Positions 1-7,767 are shown, numbered from the stretch's first letter. The stretch is 29,182 nt of DNA from Coxiellaceae bacterium UBA1530 (GCA_002323325.1 DCQA01000042.1:1-29182); one strand, 5' to 3'. Notes: a model not told the origin generated them from the sequence alone. Program-made: numbers and translations.

Positions 1-185
1 GTATTATCAATTTCACTTACTAGCAAGTGGCTTACTGTTGTAATTTGATCTTCAGGATATGACATGTTTTTTTGAGTATTAACAGGTGGTTGGGATCTCA
101 ACGTGATATAATAAATGAAAAATATTAAGGAAATATTAATTTTCAGCGGGTTTCTTTGATTGTATTCTATGTGTTTTTCGGGCAT
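1..185 (-). CDS. Unrecognised protein, N-terminal part, cut by the window edge
   Basis: An open frame on the minus strand begins at an ATG at 185 and stays open for 61 codons to the window edge, so only the N-terminus is present. A strong ribosome binding site, GAGGAG read on the minus strand (196-201), lies 10 bases upstream of the ATG and is the main reason for calling a gene. The visible protein has a short basic and polar start, then a hydrophobic run at about residues 16-28 (ISLIFFIYYITL) that could be a signal anchor or signal peptide, then a polar stretch. It is divergent from the cysteine-repeat gene at 379, with 193 bases between them for promoters. I recognise no family. Confidence 0.55.
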   Translation of the reverse strand, partial: MPEKHIEYNQRNPLKINISLIFFIYYITLRSQPPVNTQKNMSYPEDQITTVSHLLVSEIDN

Positions 186-378
186 CAAAATTAATCTCCT
201 CAAAGAATGTAAATCATTGATTTATCATAATAAGGCGCCAGTGCTTACTGATGGTCGCTCACCGTATCACTATTCAAAATACCTTCTGTAACGTTATTCT
301 CTGTCTCTATTTTCAAGCAAATGAAAAGTTATGGTCTATTATGAGTTATGTTACAAAGAAATAGATTGGGGTAAGACT

Positions 379-696
379 ATGAAACAGATATTAACCGCCT
401 TAGTTGCAGTTGTGCTAGGTATGTCGGTTATAATTTCTTCTGTATTCGCAAGCTCAGATCATCAGAGACCTGACAACAAAATTATCCAGCCAGTGCAATG
501 CGAGTATGCAAAAATACATGAGTGTAATGTTCATAAATACTGTTCATGGGACCCTGAACACAAAAGGTGTAAAAGGGTTTGTGCCTCATACAAAACACAA
601 AAATCTTGTGAGAATAATAAAACCTGTTCATGGATGTCTGATAAGGTAGGTGATGCTTATTGTTTTGATCACGGTAAGTTAGGCTCAGCTTTATAA
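379..696 (+). CDS. Small secreted protein with two cysteine repeats
   Basis: A 105-residue protein whose family I do not recognise. The frame is open from an ATG at 331, but the ATG at 379 is preferred because it follows a G-rich site (TGGGG) and places a clear signal peptide at the N-terminus. That peptide has K2, a hydrophobic core at residues 4-22 and a likely cleavage after VFA at about residue 24. The mature part of about 80 residues holds eight cysteines in two matching blocks. Block one is C41, C49, C55, C64 and block two is C68, C77, C83, C95. Both have C-x5-C-S-W in the middle. This suggests two small disulfide-bonded modules exported to the periplasm or outside. No neighbour suggests a function. 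The gene is convergent with the large coiled protein at 938-3256. Confidence 0.7.
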   Translation: MKQILTALVAVVLGMSVIISSVFASSDHQRPDNKIIQPVQCEYAKIHECNVHKYCSWDPEHKRCKRVCASYKTQKSCENNKTCSWMSDKVGDAYCFDHGKLGSAL

Positions 697-699
697 CTG

Positions 700-716
700 G
701 CAAACTGGTAGTTTGC
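700..716. repeat. Short perfect hairpin just after a stop codon
   Basis: GCAAACT, a three-base loop GGT, and AGTTTGC form a perfect 7-bp hairpin starting four bases after the stop of the cysteine-repeat gene. No T-run follows on either strand, so it is not a classic intrinsic terminator. It could be a weak terminator or a 3'-end stabiliser. Confidence 0.45.
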
Positions 717-844
717 ATAAAAGTCACTGGTTTAAATAGTTTTATGTATAAGGTAGGTCAATTTCAATAGAGATAGCGATGGGGTGCCTTTTATAGACGA
801 TGCTGCAACTAACACGATAACTCATCACCCTCTTTAGAACTATA

Positions 845-882
845 TGAGTAATTGATGGTTAAATTTTTTTATCAATAACTCA
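845..882. repeat. Inverted repeat between convergent genes
   Basis: TGAGTAATTGAT (845-856) and ATCAATAACTCA (871-882) pair over 12 positions with one mismatch, around a 14-base loop containing seven T in a row. The hairpin lies between the convergent genes ending at 696 and 938, where a bidirectional terminator would be expected. The T-run is in the loop rather than after the stem, so terminator function is uncertain. Confidence 0.4.
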
Positions 883-937
883 ACGATCTAGCAATGGTCA
901 TTGGGTATTATCATTTTTTTAAAAATAGATCATTAGC

Positions 938-3256
938 TTATGGGGAAAATGTTACGGGTCCTGTTATGCTGGTTGGGCTAAAGTTTGAGTGGGATTGTCG
1001 GATCCATGCAACAAGATCACTAGAAGATAATGCGGAAGCGCTTTTAGCAGGAGTATCTTGCGGTGATATCTGTAAGGAATCTCCAAGATCGTTTTCGGAT
1101 AAGTGAATATTTTTTTGTTTTTTGGAAAAAAGACATGAAATTCCTGGTGTGTGTGGTGAGTCTTCATGATTGTTTGTAGACAGCATTTTTTTCAATAAAG
1201 CGGCATCTTTTTCAGTTAATTCCTGCAGAGGTGATTGTATTTCCATACTATAGAGTTTTTTCAAATAATCGGAAAAAGGCAAGCCTTTTTCATGAGTATC
1301 CTGTATGTTCGGTTCTCGTGATTTAACGTATTGCACTAAGGTTTGTATCAGATCACGGTATTCTGCTTGAAGCTGGTACGATGACTGGCCCAGGCTGTGG
1401 ATATCAGCCACGTGAAGCTGAGTTATGAAATTATTGCAACTAATTAGCAAAGAGTTAATGCTTTGAACTAAACCATCGTTATACTGCTTACGATCACTAA
1501 AGATGTGAGCCTTACTTAAGAGTATGATATTGGATATATCTGTAAGGTAATTTTTGAATTCAGTAACTCGACTGTTCTCAATAGATCGAATCTGTTGTGT
1601 AACATTTTTTACTAGATCAAGGTATTTTTCTTGGAGTTGCCATGATCTCTGACTAAGACTGTAAATATCAACCACATTAAGCTGAGTTAAGAGCGTATTA
1701 CACCTTGATATTAGTGAGTTAATGCTTTCTTTTAGCTGAAAGTTATACTGTTTATGATCACTAAAGATCTGGGCATTACTTAATACTATGACACTGAATA
1801 TATCAGTCAGGTTTTTTTTGAATTCTGTTATGCGACTGTTCTCAATCAATCGAATCTGTTGTGTGAGATATTGACTGGTTGCTGATAGTGAATGTGTATT
1901 CGGTGCAGGTGGCCGCTCTTTTGTATCATGTTCTAGAACTTGAGAAATATAGTTTTTTGTAATGTCTAATTCGGATACTAATTGTTTGTAGGTGAGACCT
2001 TTTAATGATTTTCCTTCAAGATTTTGACTCTGATCCTTGAAGCATTCAGAAACCCAATTGAATTTTTCAGTGTGTAGATGGATCAATTTATAGGTGTTTT
2101 CTAATGAAATATCCACCTCTTTTTTTAAGTGTCTTATCAGACCAATGTATGATTCCTGTTCATGCTCTCCTACAATACTTTTCTCCAATAACTTAATCAT
2201 ACGCATCCGTTTGTTATACGTTTCGACTTTTTTTTGGATATTCTGATATGAATTTTCGTCAAATAGTTTGAGAAAGTCTCCGAATTCTTGGAGTCTTGTC
2301 AGACGCGTAGTGACCATTTTCAAAAAGTCCTTTCTTTTCTTGAAAATTTCTTTGCATCCGTCTGTTACACTATCTTTTAATGATTTAATACCTATATTAC
2401 CTATTTCAATACATCTGGATGACTTTTTCCGAGCTTTTTCAAGCCAATGATCAATCATCTGATAAGTTTCTGGCGTACTGGTTAACCTGGTTGAGCAGTT
2501 TTTTAAATGTCGTAGTAGTGATTTATCCTGTTTTTCTGCTGCGGTGATTAATTCGAAAAGGTAACCTTGGTGGAGTTCATTCTTTTTTAATGTGATTTTT
2601 TCCCTCAATGGATGCTGTTCTGTGCCCGTCTTGTGTGATGTTTTTTGCCTGGAATTTTTATGATGATATTGTCTACCATCTGACTGTTTGCTGTGAAAAT
2701 ATCCCTTGTTAGCATTTTCATGTGATGTCGTACTTGAGGACTTGGATTCTGCTGCGAGAGGTTTTGTAAATCGATGTCTATTAAATATAGCTATAGCATT
2801 TTCATCAATCTGATACAGTTGATCGGAAATTTCTGTTCTCGATAAGTTGATCCTGATCTTAAATTCTTTTGAAATAAAGTCTGCTAACTCCGATAACCCT
2901 GTGATTAGGAGATCTTTAAATTCTTTTGACGACATCCATGGATTGCTTAGATTCTTCTCAATGAATTCAGGTTTAAATTTCTCAATATTGTGTATGAGTC
3001 TTTGTATGAATTTGAGGACCTGTATCCAATTACATTGCATGAATGCATATTCATATTCCTCAGTGATCATAAAGGAGATTCGTAGGCTCGTTGAGTGTGG
3101 ATCCTTGCTGTGGCTTCTTATGAGATCTAGAAAGTCTTTGCTGATTAGATGGACTTCGACTTTTTTCATAGGGTTGGAGGAATCGAGAATCTCAGACCTG
3201 GATTCATCAATGATTTCGAATAGATTAAAGTTGATATCGTTCATGTAGAGGCTCAC
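938..3256 (-). CDS. Large unrecognised helical protein with a tandem 88-residue duplication
   Basis: A protein of 772 residues (GTG at 3256) or 768 residues (ATG at 3244, with GTGAG seven bases upstream); the two starts are hard to separate. I recognise no family. There is no signal peptide or membrane segment, so it is probably cytoplasmic or secreted by a signal-independent route. Residues 1-160 look globular and helical. About 165-220 is a low-complexity Ser/His/Lys/Gln linker. About 220-450 is charged and helical. Residues 464-550 and 552-638 are two copies of one unit with about 54 of 87 identical positions by hand count. The last 80 residues are Ser/Thr/Pro-rich. Size, helical content, internal repeats and lack of an operon are compatible with a host-interaction protein, but nothing visible proves this. 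Confidence 0.75.
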   Translation of the reverse strand: MSLYMNDINFNLFEIIDESRSEILDSSNPMKKVEVHLISKDFLDLIRSHSKDPHSTSLRISFMITEEYEYAFMQCNWIQVLKFIQRLIHNIEKFKPEFIEKNLSNPWMSSKEFKDLLITGLSELADFISKEFKIRINLSRTEISDQLYQIDENAIAIFNRHRFTKPLAAESKSSSTTSHENANKGYFHSKQSDGRQYHHKNSRQKTSHKTGTEQHPLREKITLKKNELHQGYLFELITAAEKQDKSLLRHLKNCSTRLTSTPETYQMIDHWLEKARKKSSRCIEIGNIGIKSLKDSVTDGCKEIFKKRKDFLKMVTTRLTRLQEFGDFLKLFDENSYQNIQKKVETYNKRMRMIKLLEKSIVGEHEQESYIGLIRHLKKEVDISLENTYKLIHLHTEKFNWVSECFKDQSQNLEGKSLKGLTYKQLVSELDITKNYISQVLEHDTKERPPAPNTHSLSATSQYLTQQIRLIENSRITEFKKNLTDIFSVIVLSNAQIFSDHKQYNFQLKESINSLISRCNTLLTQLNVVDIYSLSQRSWQLQEKYLDLVKNVTQQIRSIENSRVTEFKNYLTDISNIILLSKAHIFSDRKQYNDGLVQSINSLLISCNNFITQLHVADIHSLGQSSYQLQAEYRDLIQTLVQYVKSREPNIQDTHEKGLPFSDYLKKLYSMEIQSPLQELTEKDAALLKKMLSTNNHEDSPHTPGISCLFSKKQKNIHLSENDLGDSLQISPQDTPAKSASALSSSDLVAWIRQSHSNFSPTSITGPVTFSP
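1340..1867 (-). repeat. Tandem in-frame duplication of 264 bases
   Basis: Copy one covers about 1604-1867 and copy two about 1340-1603, encoding residues 464-551 and 552-639 of the large helical protein. Shared landmarks, exactly 88 residues apart, are TQQIR, IENSR, TEF, FSD-x-KQYN, SINSL and the pattern DI-x-SL-x-Q. The copies differ at roughly a third of the amino acids, so the duplication is not recent and both copies have been kept in frame. Confidence 0.85.
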
Positions 3257-3258
3257 TA

Positions 3259-3294
3259 GCTAGGATGCTCTTTTTGTAGCCAGAGGATCCTAGC
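3259..3294. repeat. 8-bp inverted repeat upstream of the large helical protein
   Basis: GCTAGGAT (3259-3266) and ATCCTAGC (3287-3294) are perfect inverted copies separated by 20 bases. They lie immediately before the GTG at 3256, so if transcribed they would form a stem-loop next to the initiation region. This may influence translation or be an operator. Confidence 0.4.
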
Positions 3295-3498
3295 ATACTA
3301 ATATTAACAAACTATTAAAATTTAACGATGTCATGATCAGTTCATTGATATCACTAGAAGAGTATTTTTTTTGAAAAATAGTTGTAAATAATGGTTTTTC
3401 CCGTTAAATATTGCTAGTTGGACAGGTGGTTCATTAGAGGATTTGTGCAAGTTAGTACTAATTGGCCAGCTAACTGGAGCATAATGCACCATGCTGCT

Positions 3499-3516
3499 AG
3501 TGATTATTTAATCACT
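3499..3516. repeat. Perfect 8-bp palindrome in an intergenic region
   Basis: AGTGATTA and TAATCACT are separated by TT. The element is 39 bases beyond the stop of the acyl-AMP ligase gene and about 245 bases upstream of the large helical protein. It is AT-rich and has no T-run, so an operator-like site is as plausible as a 3'-end hairpin. Between 3257 and 3554 I see no gene. A run of seven T on the minus strand (about 3532-3538) after the ligase stop may contribute to termination, but it has no good stem. Confidence 0.4.
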
Positions 3517-3554
3517 TTATCTTCCCCGAATAAAAAAAGCACAGGATTTAGGGC

Positions 3555-5288
3555 TTAGTAACGCTTAAAAGAAGATAAAATTGTATATTGATGTTCGAGA
3601 TAGAGTTTTTTGCATGCAATACGGTTCAGCTTGCCACTTGTTGTGAGTGGGAGAGCAGGTGCTTTGATGAGGCAGATTTTTTTTGGCTGTATGCCTAATT
3701 GATTCAATATGGCAGTATATGCGCTCTCCAATAAAATCTCTCGCTCTTCTATGGGGTAACGTGGTTGGTGTATTAATACTATCAATTGTTCTTCATGATT
3801 TTCCTCTATTGAGAAAGCAGCAACTTGACCATACTGTAGTTGCGCTGTGTTCCGCATCACAATCCATTCTATATCATCAGGAGCAATGTTTTGTCCTCGT
3901 ATAATCAGTGTATCCTTTAGACGCCCAGTGATATACAGTTGATTATTCATCATAAAGCCTATGTCACCCGTCTTGAGAAAGATGCCCTCATGTCCTTCTA
4001 GCTTATTATTAAAAGTCTCTTTACTGATTGACTTATTATTCCAGTAGCCTGAAGCAACACTGGGCCCTTTTATCCATATCTCACCGAGACATTTTTCGGG
4101 AAGTTGTTCTTGGGTATCTCTATCTACAATGTATAGTCCGTGATCGTTAAACGGCTTTCCATGTGCTATGAGAGTCTTGTAGTTAATAGTGGATAGCTTT
4201 GCTACCCCTGCTTGAAGAGCACCTCTATCAAAAGCATGGGATTCAAGGCCCTGTAGGCGCCAATCACCACAGACATGCACTGTCGCTTCGGCTAGCCCAT
4301 AGCATGGGTGAAAGATAGTGGGGTCCAATTGATAATCTTGAAAGCGGTCAATAAACGCTGTGATTTGCTCAATCTTACTTGAGTCAGATCCAACAAAGGC
4401 CAAAGCCCATGATGACAAGTCAAGGTTCTTACGTTGATCTTCGGTAATGTATTTGCAACAGTGAGCGAAAGCAAAACAAGGTGCTCCACTCGTCACTCCA
4501 GGATATTGTGAAATCGTTGTAAGCCAGGTCACTGGGCGTTTTAGAAAACTAAATGGCGATAATAGAATGCTAGGGCAGCCGAGGTAGAGTGGAATAAAAA
4601 CTGCATTAATCAGTCCCATGTCATGATGAAGCGGAAGCCAATTCACTGCTGTTTGTAGACGTTCTCGCTCTGATGTATTCGCATGATGAATGAGATGATG
4701 AACATTATTCGAAACATTGTCATGAGATAGGATGACTCCTTTCGGCACTCCAGTGGTGCCAGAGGTATATTGTAAATATGCGATACTATTGAGTCGAATG
4801 GAGGCTGTGTGTGTTGTTGTGGTAATGGCCTCTGTGTTAATAATTTTTATAGGTTGATGTGTGTTATTGACTATGGGCGTGTTGCTTTTTGAATAGGTAA
4901 GGAGTCGCTGAGTGTATTGCTCATTGCTTAGAATTAAAGATGGGTTTGCATTATTTGCGATTCCCATAAGTCTAACAATACTGATAGCAGTAGGTGACAA
5001 GCTACCCTTTAATGGAGCACAGGGTATGGCGATTGTATGACTTATCATACAGCCTAAAAGTGCAGATATCATTTCTATACTATTTTCATAGAGTAGTATG
5101 ACCCGATCACCAGGCTGCGTGAAAGTTGTTATAGTTTGAGCAATACTGTGTGAGCGATACCATAGGGCTTGATAGTCCACAGTGTCTATCACTTTTCCAA
5201 AGCTATCTATTGTCTGATACGCAAGGGAATCACCTCGATGCTCGACATGGTGTTTTAGAGCATCAATCGCATTCTGAAATTCAGCCAT
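3555..5288 (-). CDS. Fatty acyl-AMP ligase / acyl-CoA synthetase-like enzyme (ANL family)
   Basis: This 577-residue adenylate-forming enzyme should activate a fatty or other carboxylic acid with ATP and, given its neighbour, load it on a carrier protein. The phosphate loop is YTSGTTGVPKG at residues 174-184. The motif WLPLHHDMGLI (217-227) is typical of fatty acyl-AMP ligases. YGLAEATVH follows at 330-338, TGDIGF at 440-445, and the hinge region GRLKDTLIIRGQNIAPDDIE at 455-474. The C-terminal catalytic lysine is K553 in TTSGKLNR. Length fits the family. The start overlaps the acyl carrier protein gene by 8 bases (ATGGCTGA), so the two are probably translationally coupled. No ketosynthase, thioesterase or acyltransferase is nearby, so the substrate and final acceptor are unknown. 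I prefer acyl-AMP ligase over acyl-CoA ligase because of the HHDMGLI motif and the carrier protein. Confidence 0.85.
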   Translation of the reverse strand: MAEFQNAIDALKHHVEHRGDSLAYQTIDSFGKVIDTVDYQALWYRSHSIAQTITTFTQPGDRVILLYENSIEMISALLGCMISHTIAIPCAPLKGSLSPTAISIVRLMGIANNANPSLILSNEQYTQRLLTYSKSNTPIVNNTHQPIKIINTEAITTTTHTASIRLNSIAYLQYTSGTTGVPKGVILSHDNVSNNVHHLIHHANTSERERLQTAVNWLPLHHDMGLINAVFIPLYLGCPSILLSPFSFLKRPVTWLTTISQYPGVTSGAPCFAFAHCCKYITEDQRKNLDLSSWALAFVGSDSSKIEQITAFIDRFQDYQLDPTIFHPCYGLAEATVHVCGDWRLQGLESHAFDRGALQAGVAKLSTINYKTLIAHGKPFNDHGLYIVDRDTQEQLPEKCLGEIWIKGPSVASGYWNNKSISKETFNNKLEGHEGIFLKTGDIGFMMNNQLYITGRLKDTLIIRGQNIAPDDIEWIVMRNTAQLQYGQVAAFSIEENHEEQLIVLIHQPRYPIEEREILLESAYTAILNQLGIQPKKICLIKAPALPLTTSGKLNRIACKKLYLEHQYTILSSFKRY

Positions 5289-5520
5289 GCTTGGTGCGTT
5301 CGTCGATCAAGTCAGCCAATTGCTGCAGTGTTTCAATGGGTAGTAAGTCTTCCTCATTGAGACTAATATTAAATTTGATTTCAATTGAGGCCACGAGGCT
5401 GATAACGTCAACTGAGTCAAGATTCAAGTTACCTTGTATTGTTGATTGACTATCAATCTGACTTATCTCGATGCCAAATTCTTGGCTAAGCATAGTTTTT
5501 AAGCGCGTCAGCGTATCCAT
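5281..5520 (-). CDS. Acyl carrier protein (phosphopantetheine carrier)
   Basis: A 79-residue carrier protein. Ser36 in NLDSVDVISL sits in the expected D-S motif where 4'-phosphopantetheine is attached. The rest has the usual four-helix pattern with acidic helices (SLNEEDLLPIETLQQLADLI). A strong ribosome site AAAAGGAG lies before the ATG at 5520. The gene sits 42 bases after nadD and overlaps the acyl-AMP ligase by 8 bases. It is therefore probably a dedicated carrier for that ligase rather than the housekeeping AcpP, which normally lies among fatty-acid synthesis genes. The motif is DSVD rather than the common DSLD. Confidence 0.88.
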   Translation of the reverse strand: MDTLTRLKTMLSQEFGIEISQIDSQSTIQGNLNLDSVDVISLVASIEIKFNISLNEEDLLPIETLQQLADLIDERTKHG

Positions 5521-5562
5521 AATAACTCCTTTTAATCACTGATAATGACTATTATAGGTCAT

Positions 5563-6213
5563 TTATCGATATAAATCATGAGTCTTAATATAGTCCTTTA
5601 CAGCAGGATCAATCTCAACAGCTTGCTGGTCATTTCTTTTTATCTGGTTTCTAATTTCAGAGGAGGTAATGGCCGGAGGGGTATATGTATCCAGTAGAAT
5701 TTTCCCATGTGGGTTTATTTCTAGCTCTCGATGATGATCTACAGAAAAATCCGATAAAAGCTGTTGTTGCCAGGTGTGGTATTCTAAGAGATGACCTGAA
5801 CGTCCAAGAATAATGAGATGGCAATGATCAATAATGTGGAGATAATTCTTCCATGTATTAAATCCATTAAACGCTTCTACACTAAGAATAAAGCACAGTG
5901 AGTGGTTGGGAAACGAGCCTTTTAAGAGTGCAACGGTATCTATTGTGTAGGCCGGTTTATCATTAAATAACTCAATAGTATTAATGCTCCATTGTGGGTG
6001 TTTTGCTATGGCTAGCTCTAGCATGCTGACCCTATCTGATGCGCTCGCCTGTACATCGGGTTTATGAAAATGATTTTGATTTGGGATAAATTGTATCGAT
6101 TGCATGGCATACTGATTTAAACAGTGCTCGGCAATAGCTAAATGCCCATGATGAACTGGGTCAAAGGTGCCACCAAGCAGGCCTAGAAGGGGATATCTTG
6201 TTATAGTCATCAT
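5563..6213 (-). CDS. nadD: Nicotinate-nucleotide adenylyltransferase
   Basis: The enzyme joins nicotinate mononucleotide and ATP to form deamido-NAD in NAD synthesis. The protein has 216 residues, normal for the family. GGTFDPVHHGHL at residues 14-25 is the nucleotidyltransferase phosphate-binding motif and ITSSEIR at 182-188 matches the C-terminal ISSTxIR motif. NTWKNY corresponds to the family's F-x-x-W segment. One oddity is SVE at 111-113, where family members usually have G-x-D. The start ATG at 6213 overlaps the holA stop as ATGA; a second ATG follows directly. The position after leuS, lptE and holA is the classic gammaproteobacterial order. Usually rsfS and rlmH follow; here an acyl carrier protein does. 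Confidence 0.93.
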   Translation of the reverse strand: MMTITRYPLLGLLGGTFDPVHHGHLAIAEHCLNQYAMQSIQFIPNQNHFHKPDVQASASDRVSMLELAIAKHPQWSINTIELFNDKPAYTIDTVALLKGSFPNHSLCFILSVEAFNGFNTWKNYLHIIDHCHLIILGRSGHLLEYHTWQQQLLSDFSVDHHRELEINPHGKILLDTYTPPAITSSEIRNQIKRNDQQAVEIDPAVKDYIKTHDLYR

Positions 6214-7223
6214 CTTTTGCGCATTGGAGTCTGCGTGAATTGTAACAGAAGATTTTCACAGAGATGCCAGAATGACCCAGGCATCGCACCTTTAATGGTT
6301 TGATCAAGTCGGCTGCACTCCTGTAGTAACTGTTGTATAGAATTAGAATTTAGTCGTTTGAGCGCTGTTTGGAGCAAGGGCTTTTGTGATGACCATGCTG
6401 ATGAGGTGACCTGGGCTATTGAGCTGCCTCGTTCCACTTGCCAAGCCATAGGTAATAAAGTACGTAGCTCGCGATTAATATTCCATAACACTAATACAGG
6501 CTCTGTATGCTCTTGCTGAAGTGTCGATAGAATGTGTAAGGTTTTTTTTACTTGTCCAGACAAAGCAGCATTAGTCAGGTCGTAAATAGAGTAGTGCTGG
6601 TAGTTGGTGAGTAAAGCTTGCAGCATATTAGGTGTGATATGTTCGCCCGAATAAAGTAGATGAAGTTTCTTTATGGCTTGGTGAGTCGCAATCAAATTAC
6701 CTTCGGTTAGTTCGGCTAGCATGCGTACAGCTTGAATATCAGCGGTTAAAGCATGAGCCTGCATCCGTTGTTGTATCCAGGTAGGCAGTTTGTTAAGCGG
6801 AATGGGCCATATTTGTACTGAGACACTTTGTTGTGTCAGTGTTTTATAAAAAGCGTTATTGAGTTGAGCTTTAGTTAATTTGGGTGTGCTGATAATGAGC
6901 GTGTTATCTGGGTTGGGTTTTTTACAGTAATTACTCAGTATGTTTATGGCTTTTTTATCAAACTTACCCGTTGGGTGAGTGCAGTCGATGCACTGTTTAT
7001 TGGCAAACAGGCCAGACTGAGACAGTGTATTGGACACATGCTGCCAGTCTATATCTGGTGTAACAAGAAAGGTGTGGTGCTCATCAGCACCGTTAGCTTT
7101 TGCGGCTTCTCGAATAGCATCTTTGGCTTCTTGTAAGAGAAGAACCTCATCTCCATGGATATGATAAATAGGAGCAACATTTTCTTTTAGCTGCCTCATC
7201 AGTTGGTCAGTATTAATTGGCAT
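6210..7223 (-). CDS. holA: DNA polymerase III subunit delta
   Basis: The delta subunit of the clamp loader opens the beta sliding clamp for DNA polymerase III. The protein has 337 residues from the ATG at 7223. The frame extends to an ATG at 7247, but starting at 7223 aligns the N-terminus (MPINTDQLMRQL) with the known pattern of the family, and GAG lies at a suitable distance upstream. The early region has YHIHGDEVLLLQEAKDAI and then DEHHTF, as in E. coli HolA. LANK-type residues that contact the clamp appear as SGLFANKQ. It overlaps the end of lptE by 11 bases and the start of nadD by 4 bases, implying one transcript with coupled translation. Confidence 0.92.
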   Translation of the reverse strand: MPINTDQLMRQLKENVAPIYHIHGDEVLLLQEAKDAIREAAKANGADEHHTFLVTPDIDWQHVSNTLSQSGLFANKQCIDCTHPTGKFDKKAINILSNYCKKPNPDNTLIISTPKLTKAQLNNAFYKTLTQQSVSVQIWPIPLNKLPTWIQQRMQAHALTADIQAVRMLAELTEGNLIATHQAIKKLHLLYSGEHITPNMLQALLTNYQHYSIYDLTNAALSGQVKKTLHILSTLQQEHTEPVLVLWNINRELRTLLPMAWQVERGSSIAQVTSSAWSSQKPLLQTALKRLNSNSIQQLLQECSRLDQTIKGAMPGSFWHLCENLLLQFTQTPMRKR

Positions 7224-7761
7224 GATCGCGCTCGATAGCTTGTTCAAATACTTTGATATTAGAGGGCGTATTAAGCCATGAGGTCATTGAAGATACCAGC
7301 GTACGTGTGAGCTCTTGATTGACTTGATGTGTCTTAGCAGAAGTATTAATGATGGCAGAATTTTGACTGATCGTGTGAGATGTTGTGAAGACCTTTGGGC
7401 CCAGTATTTTTTGTTGATGAGCATTAAGCACAGTCAATGATGCGTTCGCATAGTAAGTGTTAGTGATGGCATTACTGCCTGAATCTAAGGCAGCTGAAGT
7501 GTTGTGATAGTTAACTTGTGTGATCTCAATCGTTAAGGGCGAGGATTTCTGTGATTCAGTAATGTTTGCTTGCATGCCTTGAAAATAATTTCGCAACGAT
7601 GATGTGAGACCATGATCGAAAAAATGACTTTCTTTGATGTACACGGTTGACAAGCTGTCCGGAAGGTCTCGAGCATGCTGCATGTGAAAACCACATCCAG
7701 AGCAGAGCATACTTAATACTGAGGTTAAGACATATTTTTTTATTTTTGATGATAGGGTCAT
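7213..7761 (-). CDS. lptE: LPS-assembly lipoprotein LptE
   Basis: LptE plugs the LptD barrel in the outer membrane and helps place lipopolysaccharide in the outer leaflet. The protein has 182 residues with a lipoprotein signal peptide. K6-K9 are followed by a hydrophobic core and the lipobox LCSGC, with the acylated Cys at 23. The mature N-terminus CGFHMQ matches the family's CGFHLR signature. The lipobox has Cys rather than Leu at -3, which is unusual. The gene lies 6 bases after leuS and overlaps holA, the conserved arrangement. It indicates an organism with a lipopolysaccharide outer membrane. Confidence 0.9.
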   Translation of the reverse strand: MTLSSKIKKYVLTSVLSMLCSGCGFHMQHARDLPDSLSTVYIKESHFFDHGLTSSLRNYFQGMQANITESQKSSPLTIEITQVNYHNTSAALDSGSNAITNTYYANASLTVLNAHQQKILGPKVFTTSHTISQNSAIINTSAKTHQVNQELTRTLVSSMTSWLNTPSNIKVFEQAIERDHAN

Positions 7762-7767
7762 GCTCTT

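Noticed and set aside
482..727. Minus-strand frame of 81 codons
   Set aside because: It is antisense to the signal-peptide protein with two cysteine repeats, which is far better supported.
894..1106. Plus-strand frame of 70 codons opposite the end of the large helical gene
   Set aside because: It lies mostly antisense to the 772-residue gene, has no ribosome site and shows no recognisable protein.
2847..3248. Plus-strand frame of 133 codons
   Set aside because: It is antisense to the large helical protein, whose internal repeat and linker show the minus frame is the coding one.
938..3256. Call as a type IV secretion effector
   Set aside because: Size and repeats are suggestive, but the C-terminus lacks a clear glutamate-rich signal and no secretion genes are in the window.
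3518..3554. Intrinsic terminator after the acyl-AMP ligase gene
   Set aside because: There is a run of seven T on the transcribed strand but no convincing stem directly before it.
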